Assembly: GCA_965372355.1 (NCBI GenBank)
Contig: CBDVBZ010000062.1
Span: 1-20,135, forward strand
From: CBDVBZ01 sp965372355
GTDB taxonomy: Bacteria; Krumholzibacteriota; Krumholzibacteriia; WVZY01
Length of the DNA: 20,135 nucleotides
Direction of reading: 5' to 3'
The notes under the pieces are model-generated. The model made no database searches. It was not told the origin of the DNA and saw only the letters and a program-made list of their open reading frames with translations. This document shows, piece after piece, positions 8,700-15,206 of this stretch (the first letter of the stretch is position 1; each line of letters starts with the position of its first letter). The translations under genes were made by a program, and so were the position numbers.

Positions 8700-8804
8700 A
8701 GGACAAAAGAAGGCCCCGCAACGAGGTTGCAAGGTTTTTCGACGGATCAATGGCGGGCCAGACGATACTTGAATCGAAGTCTCCGGAACCGCCGGGGCGG
8801 TTCA
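8700..8804 (-). repeat. Dispersed repeat copy G (hairpin plus tRNA-end-like segment)
   Basis: It contains a degenerate hairpin CCCCGCAAC/GTTGCAAGG (about 8713-8733), then GGCGGGCCAGACGATACTTG. Bases 8752-8804 match 18524-18576 with about 4 differences in 53. Read on the minus strand, the segment ends CGTCTGGCCCGCCA, like a tRNA T-arm plus acceptor end, with CGAT/ATCG as stem. It lies between the amidase start and the DUF438 gene. Confidence 0.7.
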
Positions 8805-8818
8805 AACCGCCCCGGCGG
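8789..8818 (-). terminator. 12-bp GC hairpin behind the DUF438 gene
   Basis: A perfect inverted repeat: CCGCCGGGGCGG (8789-8800), loop TTCAAA, CCGCCCCGGCGG (8807-8818). It begins 18 bp past the stop of the DUF438 gene, so it is positioned as its terminator, but no clear U-tract follows on the minus strand. The left arm belongs to repeat copy G, so it may instead be part of that element. Confidence 0.5.
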
Positions 8819-8835
8819 GATGATTCCGATCCGGG

Positions 8836-10071
8836 TCAGTCCTCAACATAGGAGAGCAACCGTTGTTCGCCGTCGAGGGCGCGCTTTTCCGTGAGGTTTT
8901 GACTCACCTCGAGAACACCCTGGTACTCGCCGTTTTCATCGCGTAACGCGAAGTACTCGATATGGATGAACTGGCCGTTCATCGTGATCCAGAACGGCGC
9001 ACGGCTTGCACGGCCTGCCTTGAAATCATCGATAATCTTCTCGACGATATGCACACTGCCTGGTGGATGACAGAGCTGCACGTCTCGGCCCAGGATCGCG
9101 CGCGTCCGCGCAAAAATGCGCTCGCGGCCCTGTGTGAAGTAGCGGACCCTGTCGTCCTTGTCGACGAATGTGAGATCAAAGGGGATCGTATTCAGAATTG
9201 AGTTCAGCTCCGACGCGGTGAGGCTCCCCGACGGCAGCTGGATCTTGTCCTCTTCGGCCTTCTCGGTCGGTACCGCGACCTTCTCCGCGGGTTCCCACTT
9301 GTCCGTTGGATCGTACAGGCAAAAACCGATCTCAACGCTCCCACTATAAACGTTGTGCCATTCTGACTCGGCCAGTGTGTCCAGTGTCATCGGAAAGAGA
9401 ATGTTTTCTTCCTTGTAGATCATTTCCGCGACCGAATCAGACGCCGGTTTGAGGTCCGAGCTGATCATTCTTGCCGCTTCCTTGACGTCAATCTGTTTGG
9501 CCTTTCGGAGTGTTTCGACAGCGGTTTTCAGCAACGCCCGGGTTTCGTCATGTTTGCCCCACATCACTGTTGGCGGACCGGTGATGCCGTGTTTTTCAAG
9601 GAATGGAAAGAGCAGATGCTCTTTTCGCTGGTAATGCTTTTCCACATCGGTCAACGCGATGATGCGTGTCCGGATCTGGTCGAGCAACGTTGCCAGTTCG
9701 GCGGCGTCGGAAGTTTCCTCGACCTCGTCATAGAGTCTCTGGAGGTTGTCGACCTCCCACTGGAGAGCGCGGTTTTCTTCCTTGAACGTATGAACGGGGT
9801 GTCCCCCGGGGGCCGTCTTTGCGCCCGCGTGGCTGATTTTGCCTCGTAGGGCGGCGGTGTGGATGTCGCAAAGGTTGAGCACCTCGCTGATCGGAAGACC
9901 CTCACTGATCAGTTCCTGTTCGATCTCCATCACATCGCCGTAAGGCACTTCACCCATCATGCGGGTGAGCTGGGCCTTGACCTGTTCCGGGGCAGATCCT
10001 TTGTGAAGCTGCTGGATCATGTGTTTGAGCAAATCTTTCCGTTTGCGTGCATTGTCTTTGAGTTCGCTCAT
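8836..10071 (-). CDS. DUF438 / hemerythrin HHE / PAS domain protein
   Basis: A 411-residue cytoplasmic protein. An N-terminal DUF438 helical domain (about 8-80) is followed by a hemerythrin-like HHE domain (about 88-235) with candidate diiron ligands in CDIH (71), GGHPVH (91, 94), EKHYQRKEH (146, 152), WGKHDE (174) and YKEEN. A C-terminal PAS domain (about 288-395) carries the family signature 'CHPPGSVHIVEKI' and ends in GVLEVSQNLTE. Proteins with this order are thought to sense oxygen, NO or redox state; the ligand here is not known. ATG 10071 is chosen because AGGAGA sits 5 nt before it and DUF438 proteins begin this way. The open frame continues upstream to 10212 without homology. It is monocistronic and followed by a GC hairpin. 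Confidence 0.88.
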   Translation of the reverse strand: MSELKDNARKRKDLLKHMIQQLHKGSAPEQVKAQLTRMMGEVPYGDVMEIEQELISEGLPISEVLNLCDIHTAALRGKISHAGAKTAPGGHPVHTFKEENRALQWEVDNLQRLYDEVEETSDAAELATLLDQIRTRIIALTDVEKHYQRKEHLLFPFLEKHGITGPPTVMWGKHDETRALLKTAVETLRKAKQIDVKEAARMISSDLKPASDSVAEMIYKEENILFPMTLDTLAESEWHNVYSGSVEIGFCLYDPTDKWEPAEKVAVPTEKAEEDKIQLPSGSLTASELNSILNTIPFDLTFVDKDDRVRYFTQGRERIFARTRAILGRDVQLCHPPGSVHIVEKIIDDFKAGRASRAPFWITMNGQFIHIEYFALRDENGEYQGVLEVSQNLTEKRALDGEQRLLSYVED

Positions 10072-10207
10072 TTTCGTCTCCTGGATTTCTTGCTGTGGTT
10101 CAACGGAGTCAATAGCATTTAGCGGCGTTAGAATAACATACGGCGTGCCGTTTGTCGTGAGAGACTCGACACAGAGGGGTATTGAGACCGCCTTCCGATG
10201 CATTAGC

Positions 10208-10288
10208 GCCACGCTTCGGGATCATAACTTCCCGAACCGTCTGGCGCGGGTAGTTGCCACTGAGCAGCTCTTCCTTGATGCGCGAGCA
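10208..10288 (-). pseudogene. Possible remnant of a group II intron reverse transcriptase
   Basis: On the minus strand, 27 codons read CSRIKEELLSGNYPRQTV then REVMIPKRG. This resembles the RT-0/RT-1 region of group II intron maturases (pattern L-x-x-G-x-Y-x-P-x-x-V-R-x-V-x-IPK). The expected R-P-L-G-I-P does not follow and the frame stops after about 33 further codons, so only a scrap remains. The match is by eye over a short segment. Confidence 0.4.
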
Positions 10289-10312
10289 GCGCCCGGGCGT
10301 ACAAAAGGAAAA

Positions 10313-10332
10313 CCTGCCACCGAAGTGGCGGG
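10313..10332. other. Small hairpin with tetraloop
   Basis: CCTGCCAC, loop CGAA, GTGGCGGG form an 8-bp stem with one G-T pair. It lies between the RT-like remnant and repeat H. Function unknown. Confidence 0.4.
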
Positions 10333-10350
10333 TTGACCGGAAATTGCAAA

Positions 10351-10448
10351 TGCCGGGCCTGCCGCTACGAACCTCGAACTTTTGAACCGTTCGTACACGC
10401 CCTACTCTCCGCATAGAAGCCCGTCTCAGAGACTCTAACCCCAAAATC
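10351..10448 (-). repeat. Dispersed repeat copy H (83-bp near-identical block)
   Basis: Bases 10366-10448 match 16375-16457 with only three differences. The block starts with an inverted repeat TACGAAC/GTTCGTA (stem 7 bp, loop of 16), followed by a conserved tail ending CAGAGACTCTAACCCCAAAATC minus its first bases. The left flank TGCCGGGCCTGCCGC is the counterpart of TGGAGGGCCAGACGA in copy E. Confidence 0.85.
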
Positions 10449-10555
10449 CTGGCTCACAGGCGGGTGTCCATTACTGAGCATGTAATGATGATTCGAAATA
10501 TTTGTCGCCGGGACAGAGATAAGATTATACGTGCACCAGGATACGTATTCTACGT

Positions 10556-10678
10556 ATGCAACAATCCGTGAAAAAGAAGGGGCGGCGTCCCCAACGGAAC
10601 AGCGCTCGAACCCCTTTGATCGATCTCGGTGAGACCCAAGCCGCACGGATTCAACAGCTTGAGCGGTTGGTCGCCTGA
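10556..10678 (+). CDS. Possible 40-residue small ORF
   Basis: ATG 10556 to TGA 10678 encodes a basic N-terminus (MQQSVKKKGRRPQRNSART) followed by an amphipathic helix (DLGETQAARIQQLERLVA). There is no Shine-Dalgarno and I recognise no family. Codons 9-20 coincide with repeat copy A (CGGCGTCCCCAACGG), so the ORF may be a by-product of the repeat or the tail of a decayed gene. Confidence 0.25.
   Translation: MQQSVKKKGRRPQRNSARTPLIDLGETQAARIQQLERLVA
10581..10614 (-). repeat. Dispersed repeat copy A (tRNA-end-like, degenerate)
   Basis: GGCGTCCCCAACGG is followed 8 bases later by TCGAACCCC. On the minus strand this reads GGTTCGA...CCGTTGGGGACGCC, like the 3' end of a tRNA(Glu)-type gene, but with 5 extra bases in the T-loop region compared with copies D-F. 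Confidence 0.4.
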
Positions 10679-10725
10679 CGGTCGGATCTGCCGGTGCCCT
10701 TAAGATAGGGTCTCCAGGATATTTC

Positions 10726-10754
10726 TTGACAGTAGGGAAATATGCGGCTATTTT
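10726..10754 (+). promoter_or_regulatory. Promoter of the AAA ATPase, probably giving a leaderless mRNA
   Basis: A perfect -35 box TTGACA (10726-10731) and a -10 box TATTTT (10749-10754) with 17 bp between them. The -10 box ends 6 bp before the ATG at 10761, so transcription should begin at or next to the start codon. No Shine-Dalgarno is present. Confidence 0.6.
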
Positions 10755-10760
10755 ACCCAC

Positions 10761-11918
10761 ATGTTCGAACGCGTTCTTGGCAACCGGTTGAGATCGGGCA
10801 AACGTAGCGTCCTGGTCCTGGGACCCCGGCAGGTCGGAAAATCCACCCTGCTCGGTTCTCTCAAACCGGACCTGGCCGTGAACTTGGCCAGCCCCTCAGC
10901 ATTCAGGGACTACGCCACACACCCGGAGAGACTGGAGCACGAGCTTCGTGCGGCTGGGAGCGATGTGCGCACCATTCTCATCGACGAAGTGCAACGCGTT
11001 CCCACCCTGTTGGATATGGTCCAGGTGTTTCTCGACGAGCACCCCAGGCGATTCCGATTTCTTCTCTCTGGCTCGAGCGCCCGAAAACTCAAACGAGGTC
11101 AGGCCAATCTCCTTCCCGGCCGTGTCCACGTTCACTATCTTCACCCTCTACTCGCTTGCGAGCTGGGTCAGCAATTCGACATCGACCGCGTTCTTGCCCA
11201 CGGTACACTACCCGGCATCTATTCCGAGCCGGACAAAACGACTCGTGAAGCTGACCTGCGTAGCTACGCGGATACCTATTTACGTGAGGAAGTGCAGGCA
11301 GAAGCTCTCGTTCGCAACATTGGTGGCTACGGACGCTTGCTCGAACTTGTCGCTGCTTCGTCCGGCAAGATCCTCAATCTCAATTCTCTGTGCCGTGACG
11401 CTGCTTTGAGTTATGAAACCGCACGGCGATATGTCGAGGTGTTGGAAGATACCTTAGTGGTATTCCGCGTCCCGGCGTGGAGCGGGTCTGACCGCAAGAG
11501 CCTGGTCTCCCACCCCAAGCTGTTCTTATTCGACCTTGGCGTGAGGAATGCCTTACTCCGTCGTCCCCTCGATAGACCGCTCGACGATGAGCGAGGGTTC
11601 TTACTTGAGCATCTTATCGCTTACGAGATCCAGCGAAGACTCGGTGGCTCCCTCCCGCGAGCCGCACTCTACCACTACCGCACTCGCCACGGATCCGAGG
11701 TTGACTTCGTTCTCGAGATTGATCGTGAACTTTGGGCGATCGAGGTCAAGGCGGGGCGACGCGTCGACAACAGAGCACTCAGGGGGCTGTCGTCTTTTTC
11801 CGATCGAACTCGCCGGGTGAAGCGACAGATCGTCGTGTTCCTGGGTCCCAGAAAGCAGCAAATCGAAGACGCCGAGATCCTCCCACTCCATGATTTCCTT
11901 GATGAGCTTCCGAAGTAG
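10761..11918 (+). CDS. AAA family ATPase with DUF4143 domain
   Basis: A 385-residue protein of the widespread 'ATP-binding protein, DUF4143' family. Walker A is GPRQVGKST (21-29), Walker B is ILIDE (72-76), and a sensor-like strand FLLSGSSARKL lies at 100-110. A winged-helix segment in the middle leads into the C-terminal DUF4143 domain, where EVDFVLE...WAIEVKAG (313-332) keeps the D...E-x-K spacing of a PD-(D/E)xK nuclease fold. The length is typical for the family. These genes are common in accessory DNA; their role (defence or regulation) is not settled, and nothing in the window decides it. No partner gene is adjacent and the promoter looks leaderless. Codon use and base composition are less GC-rich than in katG downstream, which would fit separate acquisition. 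Confidence 0.9.
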   Translation: MFERVLGNRLRSGKRSVLVLGPRQVGKSTLLGSLKPDLAVNLASPSAFRDYATHPERLEHELRAAGSDVRTILIDEVQRVPTLLDMVQVFLDEHPRRFRFLLSGSSARKLKRGQANLLPGRVHVHYLHPLLACELGQQFDIDRVLAHGTLPGIYSEPDKTTREADLRSYADTYLREEVQAEALVRNIGGYGRLLELVAASSGKILNLNSLCRDAALSYETARRYVEVLEDTLVVFRVPAWSGSDRKSLVSHPKLFLFDLGVRNALLRRPLDRPLDDERGFLLEHLIAYEIQRRLGGSLPRAALYHYRTRHGSEVDFVLEIDRELWAIEVKAGRRVDNRALRGLSSFSDRTRRVKRQIVVFLGPRKQQIEDAEILPLHDFLDELPK

Positions 11919-12185
11919 CCGGTCGTACGTGCACAGGGTGCCCGGCAGTGACGGAACATAACAAGGAATGGCGTCCCCAAATACACGTTAATCGAACCGC
12001 CCAGGAATTCGCGACGGCCCTAATCGCAGCATAACCATAATTTCCGGTTAATCGGCCATACGCTGGTCGCCGCGGACGTTTCTTGCCGCCTTTGGTTCGC
12101 TGAGCCCCTTACTGCAGCAAGAGGCTCAAGCGGCGATCGGGCTGATCAAGTAACTCGTTCTAGGAGTGAGGCTTAGGAGGTCACA
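11919..12185. other. Gap between ATPase and 12186 ORF with remnant frame
   Basis: It contains repeat copy B. It also holds an open stretch, 12052-12153 (plus strand), that ends ...GSLSPLLQQEAQAAIGLIK and stop but has no start codon, so it may be the tail of a lost gene. No terminator is recognisable behind the ATPase. Confidence 0.35.
11969..11998 (-). repeat. Dispersed repeat copy B (tRNA-end-like, degenerate)
   Basis: TGGCGTCCCCAAATACACG followed by TTAATCGAACC. It shares the TGGCGTCCCCAA core and the distal TCGAACC with copy A and has the same spacing of 29 bases from GGCG to GAACC. It lies 50 bp behind the ATPase stop. Confidence 0.4.
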
Positions 12186-12359
12186 ATGAGATGGCGTCCC
12201 CAAGGGGACAAAGTTCTAACTCTGGTGTCATCCCTCGACGAGTACAGGTCGAGCAAATACGCCGATTCGAGCAAGCGGTGGCTTGAATTGGCCTCCCCAG
12301 ACGACGCTGCCCGACTTACCCACGGTTGCCTTGTGCAAGGTATTTGGATGACTTTGTGA
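12186..12359 (+). CDS. Possible 57-residue small protein
   Basis: ATG 12186 to TGA 12357-12359 gives 57 residues beginning MRWRPQGDKVLTLVSSLDEY and ending LVQGIWMTL. A strong Shine-Dalgarno (TAGGAGG, 6 nt spacer) precedes the ATG, which supports translation. I recognise no family. The sequence is mixed-charge with one Cys and could be a fragment of a helical domain. Codons 3-8 overlap repeat copy C. It ends about 100 bp before katG, and a hairpin lies between them, so joint transcription is possible. Confidence 0.4.
   Translation: MRWRPQGDKVLTLVSSLDEYRSSKYADSSKRWLELASPDDAARLTHGCLVQGIWMTL
12192..12209 (-). repeat. Dispersed repeat copy C (acceptor-like core only)
   Basis: TGGCGTCCCCAAGGGGAC. 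GTCCCCAAGGGGAC is a palindrome and, read on the minus strand, is directly followed by GCCA, like a tRNA acceptor helix ending in GCCA. The T-arm part is not conserved here (TTCTAAC). Confidence 0.35.
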
Positions 12360-12370
12360 TAATATTCTCA

Positions 12371-12395
12371 TGCTGAGCGCGATGCTCGCTCAGCA
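12371..12395 (+). promoter_or_regulatory. Hairpin in the katG leader
   Basis: A perfect 9-bp inverted repeat, TGCTGAGCG / CGCTCAGCA with a 7-base loop, lies 62 bp before the katG ATG. Just upstream, TGTGATAAT (12355-12363) resembles an extended -10 box, though no good -35 is seen. The hairpin could be an operator or an mRNA 5' structure; no regulator gene (OxyR, PerR or Fur type) is in the window. Confidence 0.4.
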
Positions 12396-12457
12396 ACCGC
12401 AACGAGGCGTTACCGGACTCGGACAATACTGAATCGCATTCATAGAGGAGGAGGACT

Positions 12458-14812
12458 ATGTCCAAACGAATGATGACGGGAGAGAAACGCCCGTTCCGTC
12501 TCACCTACGAACTCATGAAGTTGGTCTCGGGCTCTTTGCTGAGCCTTGCTGTGCTGCTCGCCGCGCTCCCCGTATCCGCGCAGAAGGGTGAAGCCTCCGG
12601 GCACTCTGACCCGCAGGGTAGTACCCACAGCATGACCGGCAAGGCCATGTCCAACGCGGACTGGTGGCCGAACCAGTTGGATCTCGAGATTCTTCATCAG
12701 AACTCGCTCAAGAGCAATCCGTTGAGCAACGGCTTCGACTACTCTGCCGAGTTCGCGAAGCTCGACCTAGAGGCCCTGAAGAAGGACATCAACGAGGTCA
12801 TGACGACTTCCCAAGATTGGTGGCCGGCTGACTGGGGCCACTATGGCCCGCTCTTCATCCGCATGGCATGGCACAGCGCCGGCACCTACCGCGTGACCGA
12901 CGGCCGCGGTGGCGCGTCGGACGGCACGCAGCGTTTCGCGCCGTTGAACAGCTGGCCCGACAACGCGAACCTCGACAAGGCCCGTCGCCTGCTCTGGCCG
13001 GTCAAGAAAAAGTACGGTCAGCAGATCTCGTGGGCCGACCTCATGGTGCTCGCTGGCAACTGCGCGCTCGAGTCGGCGGGAATGAAGACCTTCGGCTTCG
13101 GCGGCGGTCGTGAGGACGTGTGGGAGCCGCAAAAGGACATCTACTGGGGCCACGAGGGCGAGTGGCTCGCCGACGCCCGCTATTCCGGCGACCGCGAGCT
13201 CGCTAACCCGCTGGCCGCCGTGCAGATGGGCCTCATCTACGTGAACCCGGAAGGCCCAAACGGCAAGCCCGATCCGCTCGCCGCAGCGAAGGACATCCGC
13301 ACCACTTTCGGCCGCATGGCGATGAACGACGAAGAGACCGTTGCCCTGATTGCCGGTGGCCACACCCTCGGCAAAGCCCACGGCGCCGGTCCGGCCAGTC
13401 ACGTCGGTCCCGAGCCGGAGGCTGCTCCGCTCGAGGAGCAGGGCTTCGGATGGAAGAGCAACTACAAGAGCGGCAAGGGTGCGGATGCGATTACCAGCGG
13501 CCTCGAGGGTGCGTGGACGACCACGCCGATCGCGTGGTCGAACGCCTTCCTCACCATGCTGCTGGCCTTCGAATGGGAGCTGACCAAGAGCCCGGCCGGT
13601 GCCTTTCAGTGGACGCCAAAGGACGCTCCTGAGATCGTTCCCGACGCGCACATCGACGGCAAGATGAACACGATCATGATGCTCACGACCGACATCGCGC
13701 TCATCAAGGATCCGACCTACCGGGAGATCTCCGAGCGCTTCGCCAAGGACGCGGACGCGTTCAACGACGCCTTCGCGCGTGCGTGGTACAAGCTCACGCA
13801 TCGCGACATGGGTCCGCACGTCCGTCTGCTTGGCCCCGAAGTCGCGCCGTCGCAGCTGTGGCAGGATCCCGTTCCGGCCGTCGACCATGAGCTCGTCGAC
13901 AACCAGGATATCGCAATGCTCAAGCGCGAAATCCTCGACTCTGGCGTGTCCGTGTCGCAGCTGGTCAAGACCGCCTGGGCCTCGGCCTCGACCTATCGTG
14001 ACAGCGACAAGCGCGGTGGCGCCAACGGCGCGCGCATCGCCTTGGCTCCGCAGAAGGAGTGGGAGGTCAACGAGCCCGAGGAGCTCGCGCTGGTGCTGGA
14101 CGCGCTCGAGCGAGTGCAGTCGAAGTTCAACAGCTCGCATAAGAGCGGCAAGAAGATATCGATGGCGGACATGATCGTGCTCGGTGGCTGCGCGGCGGTC
14201 GAGGCCGCGGCCAAGAAGGCCGGTGTCGACGTGGCCGTTCCGTTCGCGCCGGGCCGCACCGACGCGACCGCGGAGATGACCGACGAGGCCTCGTTCGCGT
14301 TCCTGCGTCCGATGACCGACGGCTTCCGCAACTACGTCGGCGAGGAGCACTTCCGCCGCCCGGCGGTTGAGCTCGTCGACCGCGCGAACCAACTCACGCT
14401 GACCGCGCCCGAGATGACCGTTCTCATCGGCGGAATGCGCGTGCTCCGTGCCAATTACCAGGACAGCAAGCAGGGTGTCTTCACCGAGAAGACCGGTACG
14501 CTGACCAACGACTTCTTCGTCAATCTGCTCGACATGAGCACCGAGTGGAAGAAGTCCGACAAGGGCGAGTACCTTTATGAAGGTCGCGACCGCGAGACCG
14601 GCGAGCTGAAGTGGACTGCCACCTCCGTGGACCTAATCTTCGGGTCGAACTCGCAGCTCCGTGCCCTGGCCGAGGTATACGCGAGCGACGACGCCCGGCA
14701 GAAGTTCGTTGAGGACTTCGTGGCGGCATGGACCAAGGTCATGAACCTGGATCGATTCGACATGACGGCAATAGCTCGTGCGGGTGGAGAGGGGCGAACG
14801 GGCGGGATGTGA
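12458..14812 (+). CDS. katG: Catalase-peroxidase KatG with signal peptide (periplasmic)
   Basis: A 784-residue bifunctional heme enzyme that removes hydrogen peroxide. It is full length, with both tandem peroxidase-like halves. Active-site residues are visible: distal R135, W138 and H139 (IRMAWHSAGTYR) and proximal H302 (GGHTLGKAHG). The Trp-Tyr-Met cross-link residues needed for catalase activity are W138, Y261 (MGLIYVNPEG) and M287 (FGRMAMND). Unlike most cytoplasmic KatG, it carries an N-terminal signal peptide: KRPFR, then a hydrophobic core LLSLAVLLAALPVSA with a likely cut after A41. It should therefore act outside the cytoplasm, as KatP-type enzymes do. ATG 12458 follows GGAGGAGG closely. 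It is monocistronic with a strong terminator behind. The gene is GC-rich and codon-biased compared with the genes on either side, and it sits between two repeat copies, which suggests transfer. Confidence 0.96.
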   Translation: MSKRMMTGEKRPFRLTYELMKLVSGSLLSLAVLLAALPVSAQKGEASGHSDPQGSTHSMTGKAMSNADWWPNQLDLEILHQNSLKSNPLSNGFDYSAEFAKLDLEALKKDINEVMTTSQDWWPADWGHYGPLFIRMAWHSAGTYRVTDGRGGASDGTQRFAPLNSWPDNANLDKARRLLWPVKKKYGQQISWADLMVLAGNCALESAGMKTFGFGGGREDVWEPQKDIYWGHEGEWLADARYSGDRELANPLAAVQMGLIYVNPEGPNGKPDPLAAAKDIRTTFGRMAMNDEETVALIAGGHTLGKAHGAGPASHVGPEPEAAPLEEQGFGWKSNYKSGKGADAITSGLEGAWTTTPIAWSNAFLTMLLAFEWELTKSPAGAFQWTPKDAPEIVPDAHIDGKMNTIMMLTTDIALIKDPTYREISERFAKDADAFNDAFARAWYKLTHRDMGPHVRLLGPEVAPSQLWQDPVPAVDHELVDNQDIAMLKREILDSGVSVSQLVKTAWASASTYRDSDKRGGANGARIALAPQKEWEVNEPEELALVLDALERVQSKFNSSHKSGKKISMADMIVLGGCAAVEAAAKKAGVDVAVPFAPGRTDATAEMTDEASFAFLRPMTDGFRNYVGEEHFRRPAVELVDRANQLTLTAPEMTVLIGGMRVLRANYQDSKQGVFTEKTGTLTNDFFVNLLDMSTEWKKSDKGEYLYEGRDRETGELKWTATSVDLIFGSNSQLRALAEVYASDDARQKFVEDFVAAWTKVMNLDRFDMTAIARAGGEGRTGGM

Positions 14813-14832
14813 TTTAGCTCGTCATTCCGAAC

Positions 14833-14882
14833 GGGCAGGTTTGCGGGCGAAGGGCGTTTCCCTTCGCCCGCTTTGTCTGCCC
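14833..14882 (+). terminator. Rho-independent terminator of katG
   Basis: GCGGGCGAAGGG (14843-14854), loop CGTTT, CCCTTCGCCCGC (14860-14871), then TTTGT. Flanking GGGCAG/CTGCCC lengthens the stem. It starts about 20 bp after the katG stop. Confidence 0.85.
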
Positions 14883-14996
14883 TTGGTGAGTCCACGTTGA
14901 CGCCCCGGCGCTTGATGCCATTCGTGGGGCGAGCAGCCCCGATTCGCCTCACGCTCTAGACTTATAACTTGTTGATATTATATCAGTAAAGAGAAG

Positions 14997-15085
14997 TGGC
15001 GTCCCCAGAGGGATTTGAACCTCGATGACAGAGGTCACCCAGTTCGATGAACAAAATCGCCCTGCTATCTGACTCATTGCAGGAT
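14997..15085 (-). repeat. Dispersed repeat copy D (tRNA-end-like plus degenerate hairpin)
   Basis: TGGCGTCCCCAGAGGG followed by ATTTGAACCTCG (14997-15024). On the minus strand this reads GAGGTTCAAATCCCTC then TGGGGACGCCA, i.e. T-arm, acceptor strand and GCCA end. ACAAAATCGCCCTGC...CATTGCAGGATAT (about 15051-15085) is a weakened form of the hairpin seen in copies E and F. The 5' half of a tRNA is absent. Confidence 0.65.
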
Positions 15086-15145
15086 ATTAGCTTACAAAAT
15101 GGCAGGGTAAACGCTAACCAAACCGATGGATGAAGAAAGCTCGGT

Positions 15146-15174
15146 TTGATTTATGCACCTAATTTAGGTACGAT
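15146..15174 (+). promoter_or_regulatory. Promoter of the wHTH-MNT/HEPN operon with an internal palindromic operator
   Basis: A -35 box TTGATT (15146-15151) and a -10 box TACGAT (15169-15174) with 17 bp spacing. The spacer contains the perfect palindrome ACCTAATTTAGGT (15157-15169), which touches the -10 box. A DNA-binding protein seated there would block RNA polymerase, and the first gene of the operon encodes a winged-helix domain, so autorepression is a reasonable inference. Confidence 0.6.
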
Positions 15175-15206
15175 TGCACCCAATATTGTTGCATGGAGGG
15201 TCAGTT

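Larger units (their letters stand above)
10072..10760. other. Intergenic region rich in repeats and remnants
   Basis: 689 bp containing, in order, a reverse-transcriptase-like remnant (minus strand), a small hairpin, repeat copy H, a possible 40-codon ORF overlapping repeat copy A, and the promoter of the ATPase gene. I see no intact gene of normal size. Confidence 0.6.
14813..15206. other. Intergenic region katG to wHTH-MNT gene
   Basis: 394 bp holding the katG terminator, a second inverted repeat GTGGGGCGA / TCGCCTCAC (about 14924-14953), repeat copy D with its degenerate hairpin, and the promoter and operator of the next operon. I see no gene in it. Confidence 0.55.

Noticed and set aside
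8641..8805. 55-codon N-terminal extension of the amidase
   Set aside because: The extension crosses the hairpin and repeat G and would bury the signal peptide inside the protein.
12767..14392. 541-codon open frame antisense to katG
   Set aside because: A shadow of a GC-rich coding strand; composition is Arg/Val/Gly-rich without domains, while katG on the plus strand is certain.
14997..15085. A true tRNA gene on the minus strand
   Set aside because: Only the T-arm and acceptor 3' strand are present. No matching 5' acceptor strand (GTCCCC...), D-arm or anticodon arm is found within about 90 bases, and the T-stem pairs poorly.
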